Source: an uncultured Oscillospiraceae bacterium
GTDB taxonomy: Bacteria > Bacillota_A > Clostridia > Oscillospirales > Oscillospiraceae
Assembly: GCA_900754605.1 (NCBI GenBank)
Contig: CAAEDK010000103.1
Span: 1 to 14,908 of the forward strand
Direction: 5' to 3'
Length of the DNA: 14,908 bases
Below the pieces are notes generated by a model. The model was not told the DNA's origin, searched no databases, and saw nothing but the letters and a program-made list of their open reading frames with translations. The position numbers were made by a program, and so were the translations under genes. Below, one piece after another: positions 1-6,599 of the stretch; the stretch's first letter is position 1; every line of letters begins with the position of its first letter.

Positions 1-105
1 GGGGCCTGCTCCCCAGGAGATTTTTGTAGGGGTTTCGTTCCGGAAAACAGCGGGCGGACCAGTGTCCCGCCCTGCGGGAACATCACAGAGAAGGACGGTG
101 CGGCT
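1..105. other. Leader upstream of cobD, possibly with the tail of an upstream gene
   Basis: No complete gene is visible here. One plus-strand frame is open from the window edge and stops at TAG 27-29; it could be the last eight or so codons of a preceding corrinoid gene, but that is too short to identify. The frame of the next gene is also open back to the window edge, so the start at 106 rests on the SD (AGAGAAGGA, 87-95) and on family N-termini. A weak GC hairpin lies around 56-70. I saw no cobalamin riboswitch core. Confidence 0.35.
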
Positions 106-1155
106 ATGCCCCGCTTTGAACACGGAGGGGACACTTACGGCTGTCCCACCGATCTATTGGACTGTTCCATTAACTTGAACCCCATGGGGGTTCCTGGGCC
201 TGTGCTGGAGGGAGCGCGCCGGGCGGTGCTGGACTGCGCACGTTATCCGGACCCGGCCTGCCGCGGTCTGCGCAGAGCCATTGCCCACCGGGACGGTGTG
301 GAGGAGGGCCAGATCCTGTGCGGCAATGGGGCCTCCGATCTGATCTACCGCTTAGTATTGGCGCTCAAGCCAAGACAAGCACTTTTGCTTGCACCTACTT
401 TTTCTGAGTACCGTCGGGCACTGGAGGGAGTGGGCTGTCAAATACGAGAGCACCAACTGGAACAGAGAGCAGGTTTCCTGCCAGGAGAGGACCTGCTGGC
501 TGCTATCGTCCCTGGGATGGATCTAGTATTCCTGTGCGACCCCAACAACCCAACCGGACGGCTGATAGATGGGGCTTTGCTGGGTCGGGTTCTGGCCCGG
601 TGCCGTGAGGTGGGAGCCTTTTTGGCGGTGGACCAGTGCTTTCTGGAGCTCACCGACGGCGATCCCTGCCGCCTGACGAAGGAGGTGTCCGGGGGCGGGC
701 TGATGCTCCTCCGGGCGCTGACCAAAAGTTATGCACTGGCGGGCTTGCGCCTTGGATATGCTCTGTGCGGGGAGAAAACTCTGCTGGATCAGATGGAGGC
801 AGCTGGGCCTCCCTGGGCAGTATCTATTCCGGCACAGGTGGCAGGTGAGATTGCTTTACAGCGATTCCCTCGCTGGCCGGCAGATAGCCTAAAAGCGATC
901 CGCCATGGCCGAGAGCAGCTGGCATCTGGGCTGACTGCCCTGGGCCTCTGGGTGTGTCCGGGAGACGGGAATTTCCTCCTGCTCCAGGGGCCGGAGGATC
1001 TGGGGCGGCGACTGCTGGAGGGAGAACATATCCTGGTACGGGACTGCTCCAACTATTCCGGGCTGGGGCCTGGCTGGTTCCGGATCGGGGTCCGGACAGA
1101 GAAGGAGAACGAAAGATTGCTGGCCGCCGCAGCGCGGCAGCTGAGGAGGAACTGA
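106..1155 (+). CDS. cobD: CobD/HisC-type PLP aminotransferase, probable L-threonine-O-3-phosphate decarboxylase
   Basis: This is a fold-type I PLP enzyme of the histidinol-phosphate aminotransferase/CobD group, 349 residues, a normal length. The N-terminus has the HGGD motif typical of CobD, followed by an S-I-N-L-N-P segment. D145-P-N-N-P-T-G is the cofactor pocket, D176 should contact the pyridine nitrogen, K207 in [10 protein letters not shown] is the Schiff-base lysine, and R326 in F-R-I-G-V-R binds the substrate acid. CobD makes (R)-1-amino-2-propanol phosphate for the cobalamin nucleotide loop. HisC is the main alternative, since the two share these motifs; cobQ starting 1 bp after the stop favours CobD. 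The SD AGAGAAGGA sits 10 bp before the ATG. The usual D-E after the third strand is D-Q here. Confidence 0.85.
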   Translation: MPRFEHGGDTYGCPTDLLDCSINLNPMGVPGPVLEGARRAVLDCARYPDPACRGLRRAIAHRDGVEEGQILCGNGASDLIYRLVLALKPRQALLLAPTFSEYRRALEGVGCQIREHQLEQRAGFLPGEDLLAAIVPGMDLVFLCDPNNPTGRLIDGALLGRVLARCREVGAFLAVDQCFLELTDGDPCRLTKEVSGGGLMLLRALTKSYALAGLRLGYALCGEKTLLDQMEAAGPPWAVSIPAQVAGEIALQRFPRWPADSLKAIRHGREQLASGLTALGLWVCPGDGNFLLLQGPEDLGRRLLEGEHILVRDCSNYSGLGPGWFRIGVRTEKENERLLAAAARQLRRN

Positions 1156-1156
1156 T

Positions 1157-2620
1157 ATGGCGGCAAAGGCCATTATGATCCAAGGGACCATGTCCAATGC
1201 AGGAAAGAGCGTGCTGACAGCAGGGCTGTGCCGCATCTTCCGCCAGGACGGATATTCAGTGGCTCCCTTCAAAAGCCAGAATATGGCACTGAACAGCTTC
1301 GTCACCCGGGAGGGCCTGGAGATGGGCCGGGCCCAGGTGATGCAGGCAGAGGCCGCCGGGGTGGAGCCTAGCGTCCGGATGAACCCCATTCTGCTCAAGC
1401 CCAGCAGCGATATGGGCAGCCAGGTCATCGTCAACGGCGAGGTGCTGGGCGATATGCGGGCATCCGACTACTTCCGCCACAAAAAGGAGTTGATTCCCCA
1501 GATCCTGGCGGCCTATCGCTCCTTGTCGGAGGAGCACGACATTATCGTGCTGGAGGGAGCGGGCAGCCCGGCGGAGATTAACCTGAAGGCGGACGACATC
1601 GTGAACATGGGGATGGCCCGGCTGGCTAGGGCCCCAGTGCTGCTGGCGGGGGACATCGACCGGGGCGGGGTGTTTGCCTCTCTGTATGGGACGATGGCCC
1701 TTTTGGAGGCTGATGAGCGGGCTATGGTAAAGGGGACGGTTATCAACAAGTTCCGGGGGGATGCGGCTCTGCTGCGGCCTGGCCTGGATATGCTGGAGGA
1801 ACTCACTCAGATCCCGGTGCTGGGGGTTGTCCCTTGGCTGGAACTGGATCTGGATGACGAGGACAGTCTTTCTCCACGGCTCTCTGCCGGCCGGAGGGAG
1901 GCCCCCCTGGACGTGGCGGTGATCCGCCTGCCCCACATCTCCAATTTTACCGACTTCAACGCCTTGGGACGGCATCCGGCGATAGGCCTGCGCTATACAG
2001 ACCGGCCGGAGGACTTGGGGCAGCCCGACCTGGTGATCCTGCCGGGAACAAAAAGCACTCTGTCTGATCTGGCCTGGCTGCGGCGGCGCGGGCTGGACCG
2101 GGCAGTGCTGGCGCTGGCTGCGGCGGGGACTCCGGTGGCAGGGATCTGCGGCGGCTATCAGATGCTGGGACAGCGGGTGGACGACCCGGACGGAGTGGAG
2201 GGAGGCGGCTGCCAGGAAGGTCTGGGTCTTTTGCCTGTCTCCACACAGTTTTCCCGGGAAAAGACCCGCACCCGCCGCAGAGCGGCCTTTCCGGCCTGCT
2301 CCGGCCTGTTTGCTCCCCTGGCGGGCTGCCCCTTGGAGGGCTATGAGATCCACATGGGGGACAGCGGATCGGAGGGCCTGTTTTCCGTCCGAGAGAATGT
2401 GATGGGTACCTATCTCCACGGCTTTTTCGATGCACCGGAGCTCCGGGACCGGCTCGTCTCTCTGCTGCTGGCCCGAAAGGGGCTGGCCTGGACGGGAGAG
2501 GCCGGGCCGGAGGACGGACAGGCCTATCGTGAGGAACAGTACGACAAGCTGGCCGCCGCTTTACGGGACAGCTTGGACATGGAGGCGGTATACCGCATCC
2601 TGGAGCAGGGGTTGGACTAA
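1157..2620 (+). CDS. cobQ: Adenosylcobyric acid synthase (glutamine-hydrolysing)
   Basis: CobQ amidates side chains b, d, e and g of adenosylcobyrinic acid a,c-diamide, using glutamine and ATP, in the cytoplasm. At 487 residues it is the normal family length. The N-terminal synthetase domain opens with a P-loop-like G10-T-M-S-N-A-G-K-S18 followed by the characteristic [10 protein letters not shown]. The C-terminal class I glutamine amidotransferase domain has the nucleophile C331 in [10 protein letters not shown] and the catalytic His421 in G-T-Y-L-H-G. Start: ATG with SD GAGGAGGA (1143-1150), which lies inside the end of cobD, so the two are probably translationally coupled. No terminator follows before the next gene. 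CbiP is the anaerobic-pathway name for the same enzyme. Confidence 0.96.
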   Translation: MAAKAIMIQGTMSNAGKSVLTAGLCRIFRQDGYSVAPFKSQNMALNSFVTREGLEMGRAQVMQAEAAGVEPSVRMNPILLKPSSDMGSQVIVNGEVLGDMRASDYFRHKKELIPQILAAYRSLSEEHDIIVLEGAGSPAEINLKADDIVNMGMARLARAPVLLAGDIDRGGVFASLYGTMALLEADERAMVKGTVINKFRGDAALLRPGLDMLEELTQIPVLGVVPWLELDLDDEDSLSPRLSAGRREAPLDVAVIRLPHISNFTDFNALGRHPAIGLRYTDRPEDLGQPDLVILPGTKSTLSDLAWLRRRGLDRAVLALAAAGTPVAGICGGYQMLGQRVDDPDGVEGGGCQEGLGLLPVSTQFSREKTRTRRRAAFPACSGLFAPLAGCPLEGYEIHMGDSGSEGLFSVRENVMGTYLHGFFDAPELRDRLVSLLLARKGLAWTGEAGPEDGQAYREEQYDKLAAALRDSLDMEAVYRILEQGLD

Positions 2621-2659
2621 GCCCCTACGCATCAGACAGATCAGAGAGGAGAGGAGCGT

Positions 2660-4357
2660 ATGCTCTTTCATTGTACCAAGGGAAACTGCCACTTCTGGGG
2701 CGAGGGGGAGTCGATGCCGGATGCCTGCCCAAGGTGCGGCGGGGCACTGACTGAAGGGAGCCGGGAGAAGATGTCCGGAGATGACTGGTGTGCGCTAGGG
2801 GTATTCTGGATGGAGCAGACCGGGGCGGAGAATCAAGCGGTGTCCTGTTTCCGCCGGGCGGCCCGGTTGGGCAGCGGCTGGGGAACGTGCAACCTGGGCT
2901 TGTGCTTTGAGCAGGGGACCGGGGTGGAGGCCGATTCAAGACAGGCCTTCTGGCTCTATCAGCAGGCTGTGGAGATGGGAAGTCTGCCAGCCCTGTGCAA
3001 TTTGGCAGTGTGTTACGAGGAAGGCATCGGAACTACATCCGATCCGCACCAAGCGGTGGAATTGTACCGCCGGGCTGCGGAGTATGGCTCTACCCGGGCC
3101 CAGCGCTTGCTGGCTCGCTGCTGTGACCGGGGGATCGGGATGGCTCAGCGGGACCCGGCCCAGGCGGTAAAGTGGCTGCGTATGGCGGCCCTGCAGGGAG
3201 ACTCGGCCTGCCAGACCCTGCTGGCCAAACATTATGAGTTTGGTGATGGAGTGGATCAGGATCCCGAACTGGCGGTACGCTGGTACCGCCATGCGGCAGA
3301 TGGGGATGAGCCGGAAGCTAAGTGCTGTTTGGGTTGGTTGATGGAGAACGGCAAGTGGATGGACGAGGAGCCGGAGGGAGCGGTGGAGCTCTATCGTCAG
3401 GCGGCAGAGGCGGGTTCTACCCGTGGTCTGCTGCTTCTAGCAGATTGTCTGCTCCGCGGAATCGGAACCCAGGCTGCTCCGGAGCTGGCAGTCCGATGCT
3501 ATGAAAAAGGGGCAGAAGCAGGCAACGGAAGTGCTATGTGTAGTCTGGGCTGGTGCTATGAGAGTGGCAGCGGTGTGGAGCAGAGTTGGGATCAGGCTAT
3601 CCGATGGTACCGCCAAGGCGCTGAGGCAGGGGATGGACAGGCTATGTGCAATCTGGCTTGGTGCTATGAGACCGGAAGCGGTGTGGAGCAGAGTTGGGAG
3701 GAGACAATCCACTGGTATCGCCGGGGCGCCGAAACAGGCAGCGGCCGGGCCATGTTTCACTTGGGATGGTGTTACGAAAAGGGACACGGCGTAGCGCGCG
3801 ACTGTCTCAAGGCAGCAGAGTGGTACCGCCGTGGTGCCGAGGCGGGCAGCAGCGGCAGTATGAACAATCTGGCGGAGCTGTTGGCAAAGGGTGAGGATGT
3901 CCCACGGGATCTGGAACAAGCCATGGAGTGGTACCAGCGGGCGGCGGAGCAGGACAATCGATACGCTTGGTACAACTTGGGGTGGTATCATGAGCAGGCG
4001 GGGGAGATGGAACAGGCGCTGGAGTGTTTGCGGCGGGCCTGGGCACTGGGCGAGTCGGCCGCCTGCTGGGGGCTGGGCCGATTCTATGAGAACGGGATTG
4101 CTGTGGAACAGGATCCAAAACAGGCGTTTGAATACTACCAGAAGGGAGCGGAACTGGAAGATCTGAACAGTCTGTGCCGCCTGGCGCGATGCTATGCCCT
4201 GGGGATTGGGATCCAGAAGGACAGGGACAAGGCTTCTGAATTGGCCCAGGAGATCCTCTCACGAGACTGGGAGGAGACTGGTGAGCTGGAGGACTATGGA
4301 GCGCTGGCAGAGCTGGAGGCTCTGCGGGCGCTGTGGCAGGAGCTGGAGCCTAAATGA
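2660..4357 (+). CDS. Sel1-like repeat protein with N-terminal Cys4 zinc-ribbon-like motif
   Basis: A 565-residue protein with no signal peptide or membrane segment, so probably cytoplasmic. Residues 1-30 hold C5, C10, C23 and C26 (C-x4-C, C-P-R-C-G-G), which looks like a small zinc ribbon. From about residue 45 to 540 there are roughly 13 Sel1-type repeats of about 36 residues, with the usual A-x-x-x-L-G-x-x-Y-E-x-G-x-G-V and A-x-x-W-Y-x-x-A-A-E-x-G signatures. Such alpha-solenoids act as protein-binding scaffolds; the partner is unknown. Repeats around 297-332 and 333-368 are nearly identical in DNA as well as protein, a sign of recent duplication. SD: AGGAG at 2647-2651, 8 bp before the ATG. 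It lies 39 bp after cobQ without a terminator, so co-transcription is likely, but a corrinoid role is not shown. Confidence 0.88.
   Translation: MLFHCTKGNCHFWGEGESMPDACPRCGGALTEGSREKMSGDDWCALGVFWMEQTGAENQAVSCFRRAARLGSGWGTCNLGLCFEQGTGVEADSRQAFWLYQQAVEMGSLPALCNLAVCYEEGIGTTSDPHQAVELYRRAAEYGSTRAQRLLARCCDRGIGMAQRDPAQAVKWLRMAALQGDSACQTLLAKHYEFGDGVDQDPELAVRWYRHAADGDEPEAKCCLGWLMENGKWMDEEPEGAVELYRQAAEAGSTRGLLLLADCLLRGIGTQAAPELAVRCYEKGAEAGNGSAMCSLGWCYESGSGVEQSWDQAIRWYRQGAEAGDGQAMCNLAWCYETGSGVEQSWEETIHWYRRGAETGSGRAMFHLGWCYEKGHGVARDCLKAAEWYRRGAEAGSSGSMNNLAELLAKGEDVPRDLEQAMEWYQRAAEQDNRYAWYNLGWYHEQAGEMEQALECLRRAWALGESAACWGLGRFYENGIAVEQDPKQAFEYYQKGAELEDLNSLCRLARCYALGIGIQKDRDKASELAQEILSRDWEETGELEDYGALAELEALRALWQELEPK
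3551..3766 (+). repeat. Two near-identical 108-bp Sel1 repeat units in tandem
   Basis: Units beginning at 3551 and 3659 both start TGGTGCTATGAG and share an uninterrupted identical run of about 23 bases (from 3567 and 3675) encoding S-G-V-E-Q-S-W. The period is exactly 108 bp, or 36 codons, one Sel1 repeat. The other units in this gene differ much more from one another. Confidence 0.8.
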
Positions 4358-4478
4358 ACCGTGGTGCCCTCGCCTGCTGGAAGCAAGAAACAAAAGAGGC
4401 TGTACCAAAGTGGAATAACCACTTTTGAGAAAGAACGCACGGAGCTTTGCTCACAGAGAACCTTTTTAACAAGATGAA
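4358..4478. other. Hairpin-rich intergenic segment of unknown origin
   Basis: No gene is seen in this stretch after the Sel1 gene stop. It carries a perfect 7-bp inverted repeat AAAGTGG/CCACTTT (4407-4413 and 4419-4425, loop AATAA) and a small GAGC-TTT-GCTC hairpin (4442-4452). The sequence GAGGCTGTACCAAA just before the first hairpin resembles, from memory, the ends of some insertion sequences, but no transposase or matching partner end is present. It may be a mobile-element relic, a 3' UTR structure or a small RNA. Confidence 0.4.
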
Positions 4479-4505
4479 GGGACCCGCCGGCGGCGGGTCC
4501 CTTTT
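4479..4505 (+). terminator. Rho-independent terminator for the cobQ/Sel1 transcript
   Basis: A perfect 10-bp GC-rich stem, GGGACCCGCC (4479-4488) with GGCGGGTCCC (4492-4501), a 3-nt loop and TTTT at 4502-4505. It sits between convergent genes. On the minus strand the tract after the stem is TTCATCTT, which is weaker, so it may also stop the PepSY gene but less well. Confidence 0.85.
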
Positions 4506-4535
4506 GTATGCGTATTTGTGCCGAGAGGGCGGGCC

Positions 4536-5255
4536 TCAGTCCCGCTCCTGTTCCCACTTTAGGAAGCTGCCGGTGACGGCATCGATCTCAAACTCATATT
4601 CTGTGCTGCCTTCCCGCAGCTCCCCCTCATAGACTGCCCGGCCATCGTCTACATCCAGTTCCAGCTTGATCAGAGTGGCTTTCGGGGCCTTGGCCTGAGC
4701 CAGCTTCTGAGCCTTCTCCCGGGAGATATAGTCCTTGCTTTCAGAGGAAATGGAATCATCCTCAATGTCAGAATCGAAGTCAACCACTGCGCCGGTGACA
4801 GCATCGATCTCATAGTCGTATTCCCGGCTGCCGGAATAAAACTCCACTTCATAGATGGCCCGGCCGTCATCCCAGTCCAGCTTCAGCTGGAGGAAGGAAA
4901 CCTCTTTGCTGGAGAGTCCAGCGTGTTTCAGAGCCAGCTCCTTAGCCTTGGTTTCTCCAATATAGCTGGTGTCATCATCATGGATGATAACGGTCTGGCT
5001 GGCGTTGTCCCAAGAGACATCCGCCCCCAGCAGCTGTCCCAGGGAGGACAGGGGCAGGTAGGTGGTGCCGTTGTAGATCAGGGGGGAGACCTTCACCCCG
5101 GTGGTGTCCCGGATAGTGTAGGTGGTGCCATTGACCTTCAGGGTCACATCTGGGCGGAAGGTGGCAGTCACACTGTTGCTCTGGCTGGCGGCGGCGGTTC
5201 CCACTATCATACAGCTGGTGAGGGCGAGGGCGGCGATAATATAAGACTTTTTCAT
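4536..5255 (-). CDS. Secreted protein: copper-amine-oxidase-like stalk domain plus two PepSY domains
   Basis: A 239-residue exported protein. Residues 1-23 form a signal peptide (M-K-K, hydrophobic core, probable cleavage A-A-A|S at 23/24). L12-T-S-C15 also fits a lipobox, so a lipoprotein is possible, though the hydrophobic stretch continues past the Cys. Residues about 33-95 match the copper amine oxidase N-terminal-like domain of Firmicutes envelope proteins (V-N-G-T-T-Y, T-Y-L-P-L-S-S-L-G, W-D-N-A-S-Q-T-V). Two PepSY domains follow, about 97-160 and 178-236, each with W/V-D-D-G-R-A-x-Y-E and E-I-D-A-V-T-G. PepSY domains are often linked to peptidase inhibition or envelope protein control; the target here is unknown. 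SD AGAGAGGA (5263-5270, complement) is 7 bp before the ATG. It converges on the Sel1 gene and diverges from the DUF6291 gene. Confidence 0.9.
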   Translation of the reverse strand: MKKSYIIAALALTSCMIVGTAAASQSNSVTATFRPDVTLKVNGTTYTIRDTTGVKVSPLIYNGTTYLPLSSLGQLLGADVSWDNASQTVIIHDDDTSYIGETKAKELALKHAGLSSKEVSFLQLKLDWDDGRAIYEVEFYSGSREYDYEIDAVTGAVVDFDSDIEDDSISSESKDYISREKAQKLAQAKAPKATLIKLELDVDDGRAVYEGELREGSTEYEFEIDAVTGSFLKWEQERD

Positions 5256-5343
5256 GTTAGATTCCTCTCTTTCTCAGCCGTTCAGGCTGCTCTGTTTTGT
5301 GCTTCTGACTATGAAATGCACGGGACTGGAGTTTTATTGCGAT

Positions 5344-5370
5344 GGAGAAAAAATTTTTTGTTTTTTCTCC
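5344..5370. repeat. Perfect 10-bp inverted repeat GGAGAAAAAA / TTTTTTCTCC
   Basis: The arms at 5344-5353 and 5361-5370 are exact reverse complements, separated by TTTTTTG. It lies between divergent genes, so a terminator role is unlikely for either. A repressor operator or a bent A-tract is more plausible. It is about 90 bp upstream of the PepSY start and just before the candidate plus-strand -35. Confidence 0.6.
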
Positions 5371-5385
5371 GGGCCGCCGCCATGC

Positions 5386-5413
5386 TTGACCTGACCATAA
5401 CAGTAACTATGAC
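5386..5413 (+). promoter_or_regulatory. Candidate sigma-A promoter for the DUF6291 gene
   Basis: TTGACC (5386-5391), a 16-bp spacer and TATGAC (5408-5413). A start near 5420 would give a leader of about 97 nt. The -35 is good and the -10 only moderate. Confidence 0.5.
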
Positions 5414-5439
5414 TTTTTTCTATGACTCTTTACTATTAC
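5407..5439 (+). repeat. Three 7-bp direct repeats with 13-bp period
   Basis: CTATGAC at 5407-5413 and again at 5420-5426, then CTATTAC at 5433-5439, separated by TTTTTT and TCTTTA. They overlap the candidate -10 and the expected transcription start, a typical place for regulator binding sites. The regulator is unknown. Confidence 0.55.
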
Positions 5440-5440
5440 C

Positions 5441-5504
5441 TTTTACGGGTGGGATAGTCGCACGCAAATATACATCAAATAGGGGAATCCCACCAAGGGT
5501 AAAA
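5441..5504 (+). promoter_or_regulatory. Inverted repeat in the DUF6291 leader, 3' arm touching the SD
   Basis: TTTTAC (5441-5446) pairs with GTAAAA (5499-5504), and GGTGGGAT (5448-5455) with ATCCCACC (5487-5494). This makes 14 pairs with a small internal loop and a 31-nt apical loop. The 3' arm runs into AAAGGAGG (5502-5509), so folding would place the SD at the foot of the stem. It could affect translation or be a DNA-level site. Confidence 0.5.
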
Positions 5505-5516
5505 GGAGGCATAGAT

Positions 5517-5954
5517 ATGAACAATCCAAAACGGGGCTTTGTAATCTATTTTGATAACTATCCTATGCTCCTGGAGATGCCGCCGGAGCAGCGGGGACTT
5601 CTGTTTACTGCCCTAATACAGTATGCTGACGGGCGGTGGCGGGGAGATGTGACAGATCCAGAAGAGATTCTGGTCCGTTGGCCGAGTATGGGCCCACAGG
5701 CTCAGATGGGCTTCCGCTTTATGGCCTCCGCCGTAGACCGGGACACCCAGCGGTGGCTCCTTCGACGCCAGGCTGGTGAGCGCCGCCGCCAGCAGGCCAG
5801 AGAGGAGGGACAGAGTTCCAAAATCCACGGTAGCACAGTACCCTGCGCTCGGGCGGAACCGCCTGATAACCATTACAGCACGGATCTAGAGCAGACCCGC
5901 CGTCTGGTGGAGCGCATCCGAAGTGGGGGTGAAGAAACCCATGGAGCGATATGA
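5517..5954 (+). CDS. DUF6291 domain protein, small, function unknown
   Basis: A 145-residue protein. Its N-terminal half (G-F-V-I-Y-F-D, then L-P/E-M-P-P-E-Q-R-G-L-L-F-T-A-L-I-Q-Y-A-D-G) fits the DUF6291 family of Firmicutes and their mobile elements; I recognise it from motif memory, not from a search. Residues about 75-105 are rich in Arg and Gln and probably helical (R-R-Q-A-G-E-R-R-R-Q-Q), which could mean nucleic acid binding. The start is set by a strong SD, AAAGGAGG (5502-5509), 7 bp before the ATG. The same frame is open much further upstream, but that part is antisense to the PepSY gene and is not coding. It is a single-gene unit converging on rnpB. The start of the gene is AT-richer than its neighbours, which hints at acquisition. 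Confidence 0.78.
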   Translation: MNNPKRGFVIYFDNYPMLLEMPPEQRGLLFTALIQYADGRWRGDVTDPEEILVRWPSMGPQAQMGFRFMASAVDRDTQRWLLRRQAGERRRQQAREEGQSSKIHGSTVPCARAEPPDNHYSTDLEQTRRLVERIRSGGEETHGAI

Positions 5955-6168
5955 TGGTCGAAAAGTGATGCAGCCACTTTTCTGAGACGGATGACACAAA
6001 AACCTCCCCTCGATTCCTTTCAGAATTGTCTAGGAAGATTTTGTTAGAAGTATCATTTTCGAGGTGCACGTTCCAGGAAATGACGGGATTCCATTTTGTT
6101 CTGTCTGCCGCCTTCGAGCGACAAGAATCCTTGTAGAAAGGCTCTTGATAGATAAGCATAGATAAGCG
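5955..6168. other. Intergenic stretch between DUF6291 gene and rnpB terminator
   Basis: No supported gene. A perfect 8-bp hairpin GAAAAGTG/CACTTTTC (5960-5967 and 5975-5982) follows the stop codon by 5 bp but lacks a good T-run, so it is at most a weak terminator. It shares CCACTTTT and a nearby TGAGA with the hairpin at 4407-4430. Further on are a weak ACAAG/CTTGT hairpin (about 6120-6134) and TAGATAAGC twice, 10 bp apart (about 6149-6167). Only very short reading frames occur. Confidence 0.4.
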
Positions 6169-6201
6169 AAAAAGGACCAGCATGATTTCTCATACTGGTC
6201 C
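6169..6201 (-). terminator. Rho-independent terminator of rnpB
   Basis: The stem is GGACCAG (6174-6180) with CTGGTCC (6195-6201), extended by an inner ATG/CAT pairing. On the minus strand it is followed by TTTTT (6169-6173). On the plus strand TTTT follows too (6202-6205), so it may also stop reading from the DUF6291 gene. Confidence 0.85.
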
Positions 6202-6205
6202 TTTT

Positions 6206-6558
6206 GGTGCAAGTAGGCCTATAAGCCGGGTTCTGTCTTTTAAGACAGCCATCTATCTCGACGCGCCGTTGCCGACGCGCTCCAGCCGCCTCCCTGGGAC
6301 GGTCGGGCCGACCTGTATGTCCCTCCACGGCGTTGCTCCGGATAGAGTTTACAGCGACGGGCGCTTCCACGCCGTCGGGTGAGCTCTTACCTCACCTTTC
6401 CACCTTGACCGGCCTGAAGGCCGGCAGACTATTTCTGTTGCACTTTTCCTAGGGTCGCCCCCGGCGGATGTTATCCGTTATCCTTGCCCTATGGAGCCCG
6501 GACTTTCCTCACAGACGGGCTTTTCACCCCGCCCGCGCGGCTGTCCAGCCTGCTTGCC
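6206..6558 (-). ncRNA. rnpB: RNase P RNA, bacterial type A
   Basis: This is the catalytic RNA of RNase P, which cuts the 5' leader off tRNA precursors together with the RnpA protein. Read on the minus strand, the conserved GAGGAAAGTCCGGGC core is at 6510-6496, GGTAAGAGCTCACC lies mid-molecule, and ACAGAACCCGGCTTAT closes the core at 6236-6221. Both ends pair as P1 (GCAAGCAGGC near 6555 with GCCTACTTGC near 6210, one mismatch). The length of about 353 nt and the extra hairpins fit type A rather than the Bacillus type B. The 5' end is inferred from the promoter and P1, the 3' end from P1 and the terminator; both may be off by a few bases. Confidence 0.96.
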
Positions 6559-6563
6559 CGTCT

Positions 6564-6592
6564 ATCATACAGGAAAACGATCCCGGTGTCAA
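6564..6592 (-). promoter_or_regulatory. Strong sigma-A promoter of rnpB
   Basis: On the minus strand: a consensus TTGACA (6592-6587), a 17-bp spacer, and TATGAT (6569-6564). Transcription should begin near 6557-6559, exactly at the start of the P1 helix. Confidence 0.9.
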
Positions 6593-6599
6593 ATGTTCG

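Larger units (their letters stand above)
5256..5516. promoter_or_regulatory. AT-rich divergent control region between PepSY and DUF6291 genes
   Basis: This 261-bp stretch is clearly richer in A and T than its surroundings and has no convincing gene of its own. In order it holds the SD of the minus-strand PepSY gene, a perfect A/T-rich palindrome (5344-5370), a candidate plus-strand promoter (5386-5413), three 7-bp repeats 13 bp apart (5407-5439), and an inverted repeat reaching the SD of the DUF6291 gene (5441-5504). A clear minus-strand promoter for the PepSY gene was not picked out. Confidence 0.6.

Noticed and set aside
1..105. Cobalamin riboswitch before cobD
   Set aside because: I could not find the conserved core elements, and the frame is open from the edge. 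The riboswitch, if any, probably lies before the first gene of the operon outside the window.
1256..2419. 387-codon minus-strand open frame opposite cobQ
   Set aside because: CobQ motifs and catalytic residues are intact on the plus strand. The antisense product is rich in His, Gln and Pro, as expected of a GC-rich shadow frame.
4395..4410. Complete insertion sequence starting at GAGGCTGTACC
   Set aside because: There is no transposase, no matching inverted end and no target duplication in the window; only a faint resemblance remains.
5407..5439. CRISPR-like array
   Set aside because: The repeats are only 7 bp with 6-bp spacers and no cas genes are nearby. They fit regulatory sites better.
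4923..5516. Long open frame in front of and in frame with the DUF6291 gene
   Set aside because: It is antisense to the PepSY gene, lacks a good SD at its ATG, and its residues are low-complexity Gly/Gln-rich. The strong SD at 5502-5509 sets the start at 5517.
5990..6125. Short frames as small genes (18 codons each, e.g. ATG at 5990 and near 6079)
   Set aside because: No SD in front of them and no recognisable product; they are likely chance.
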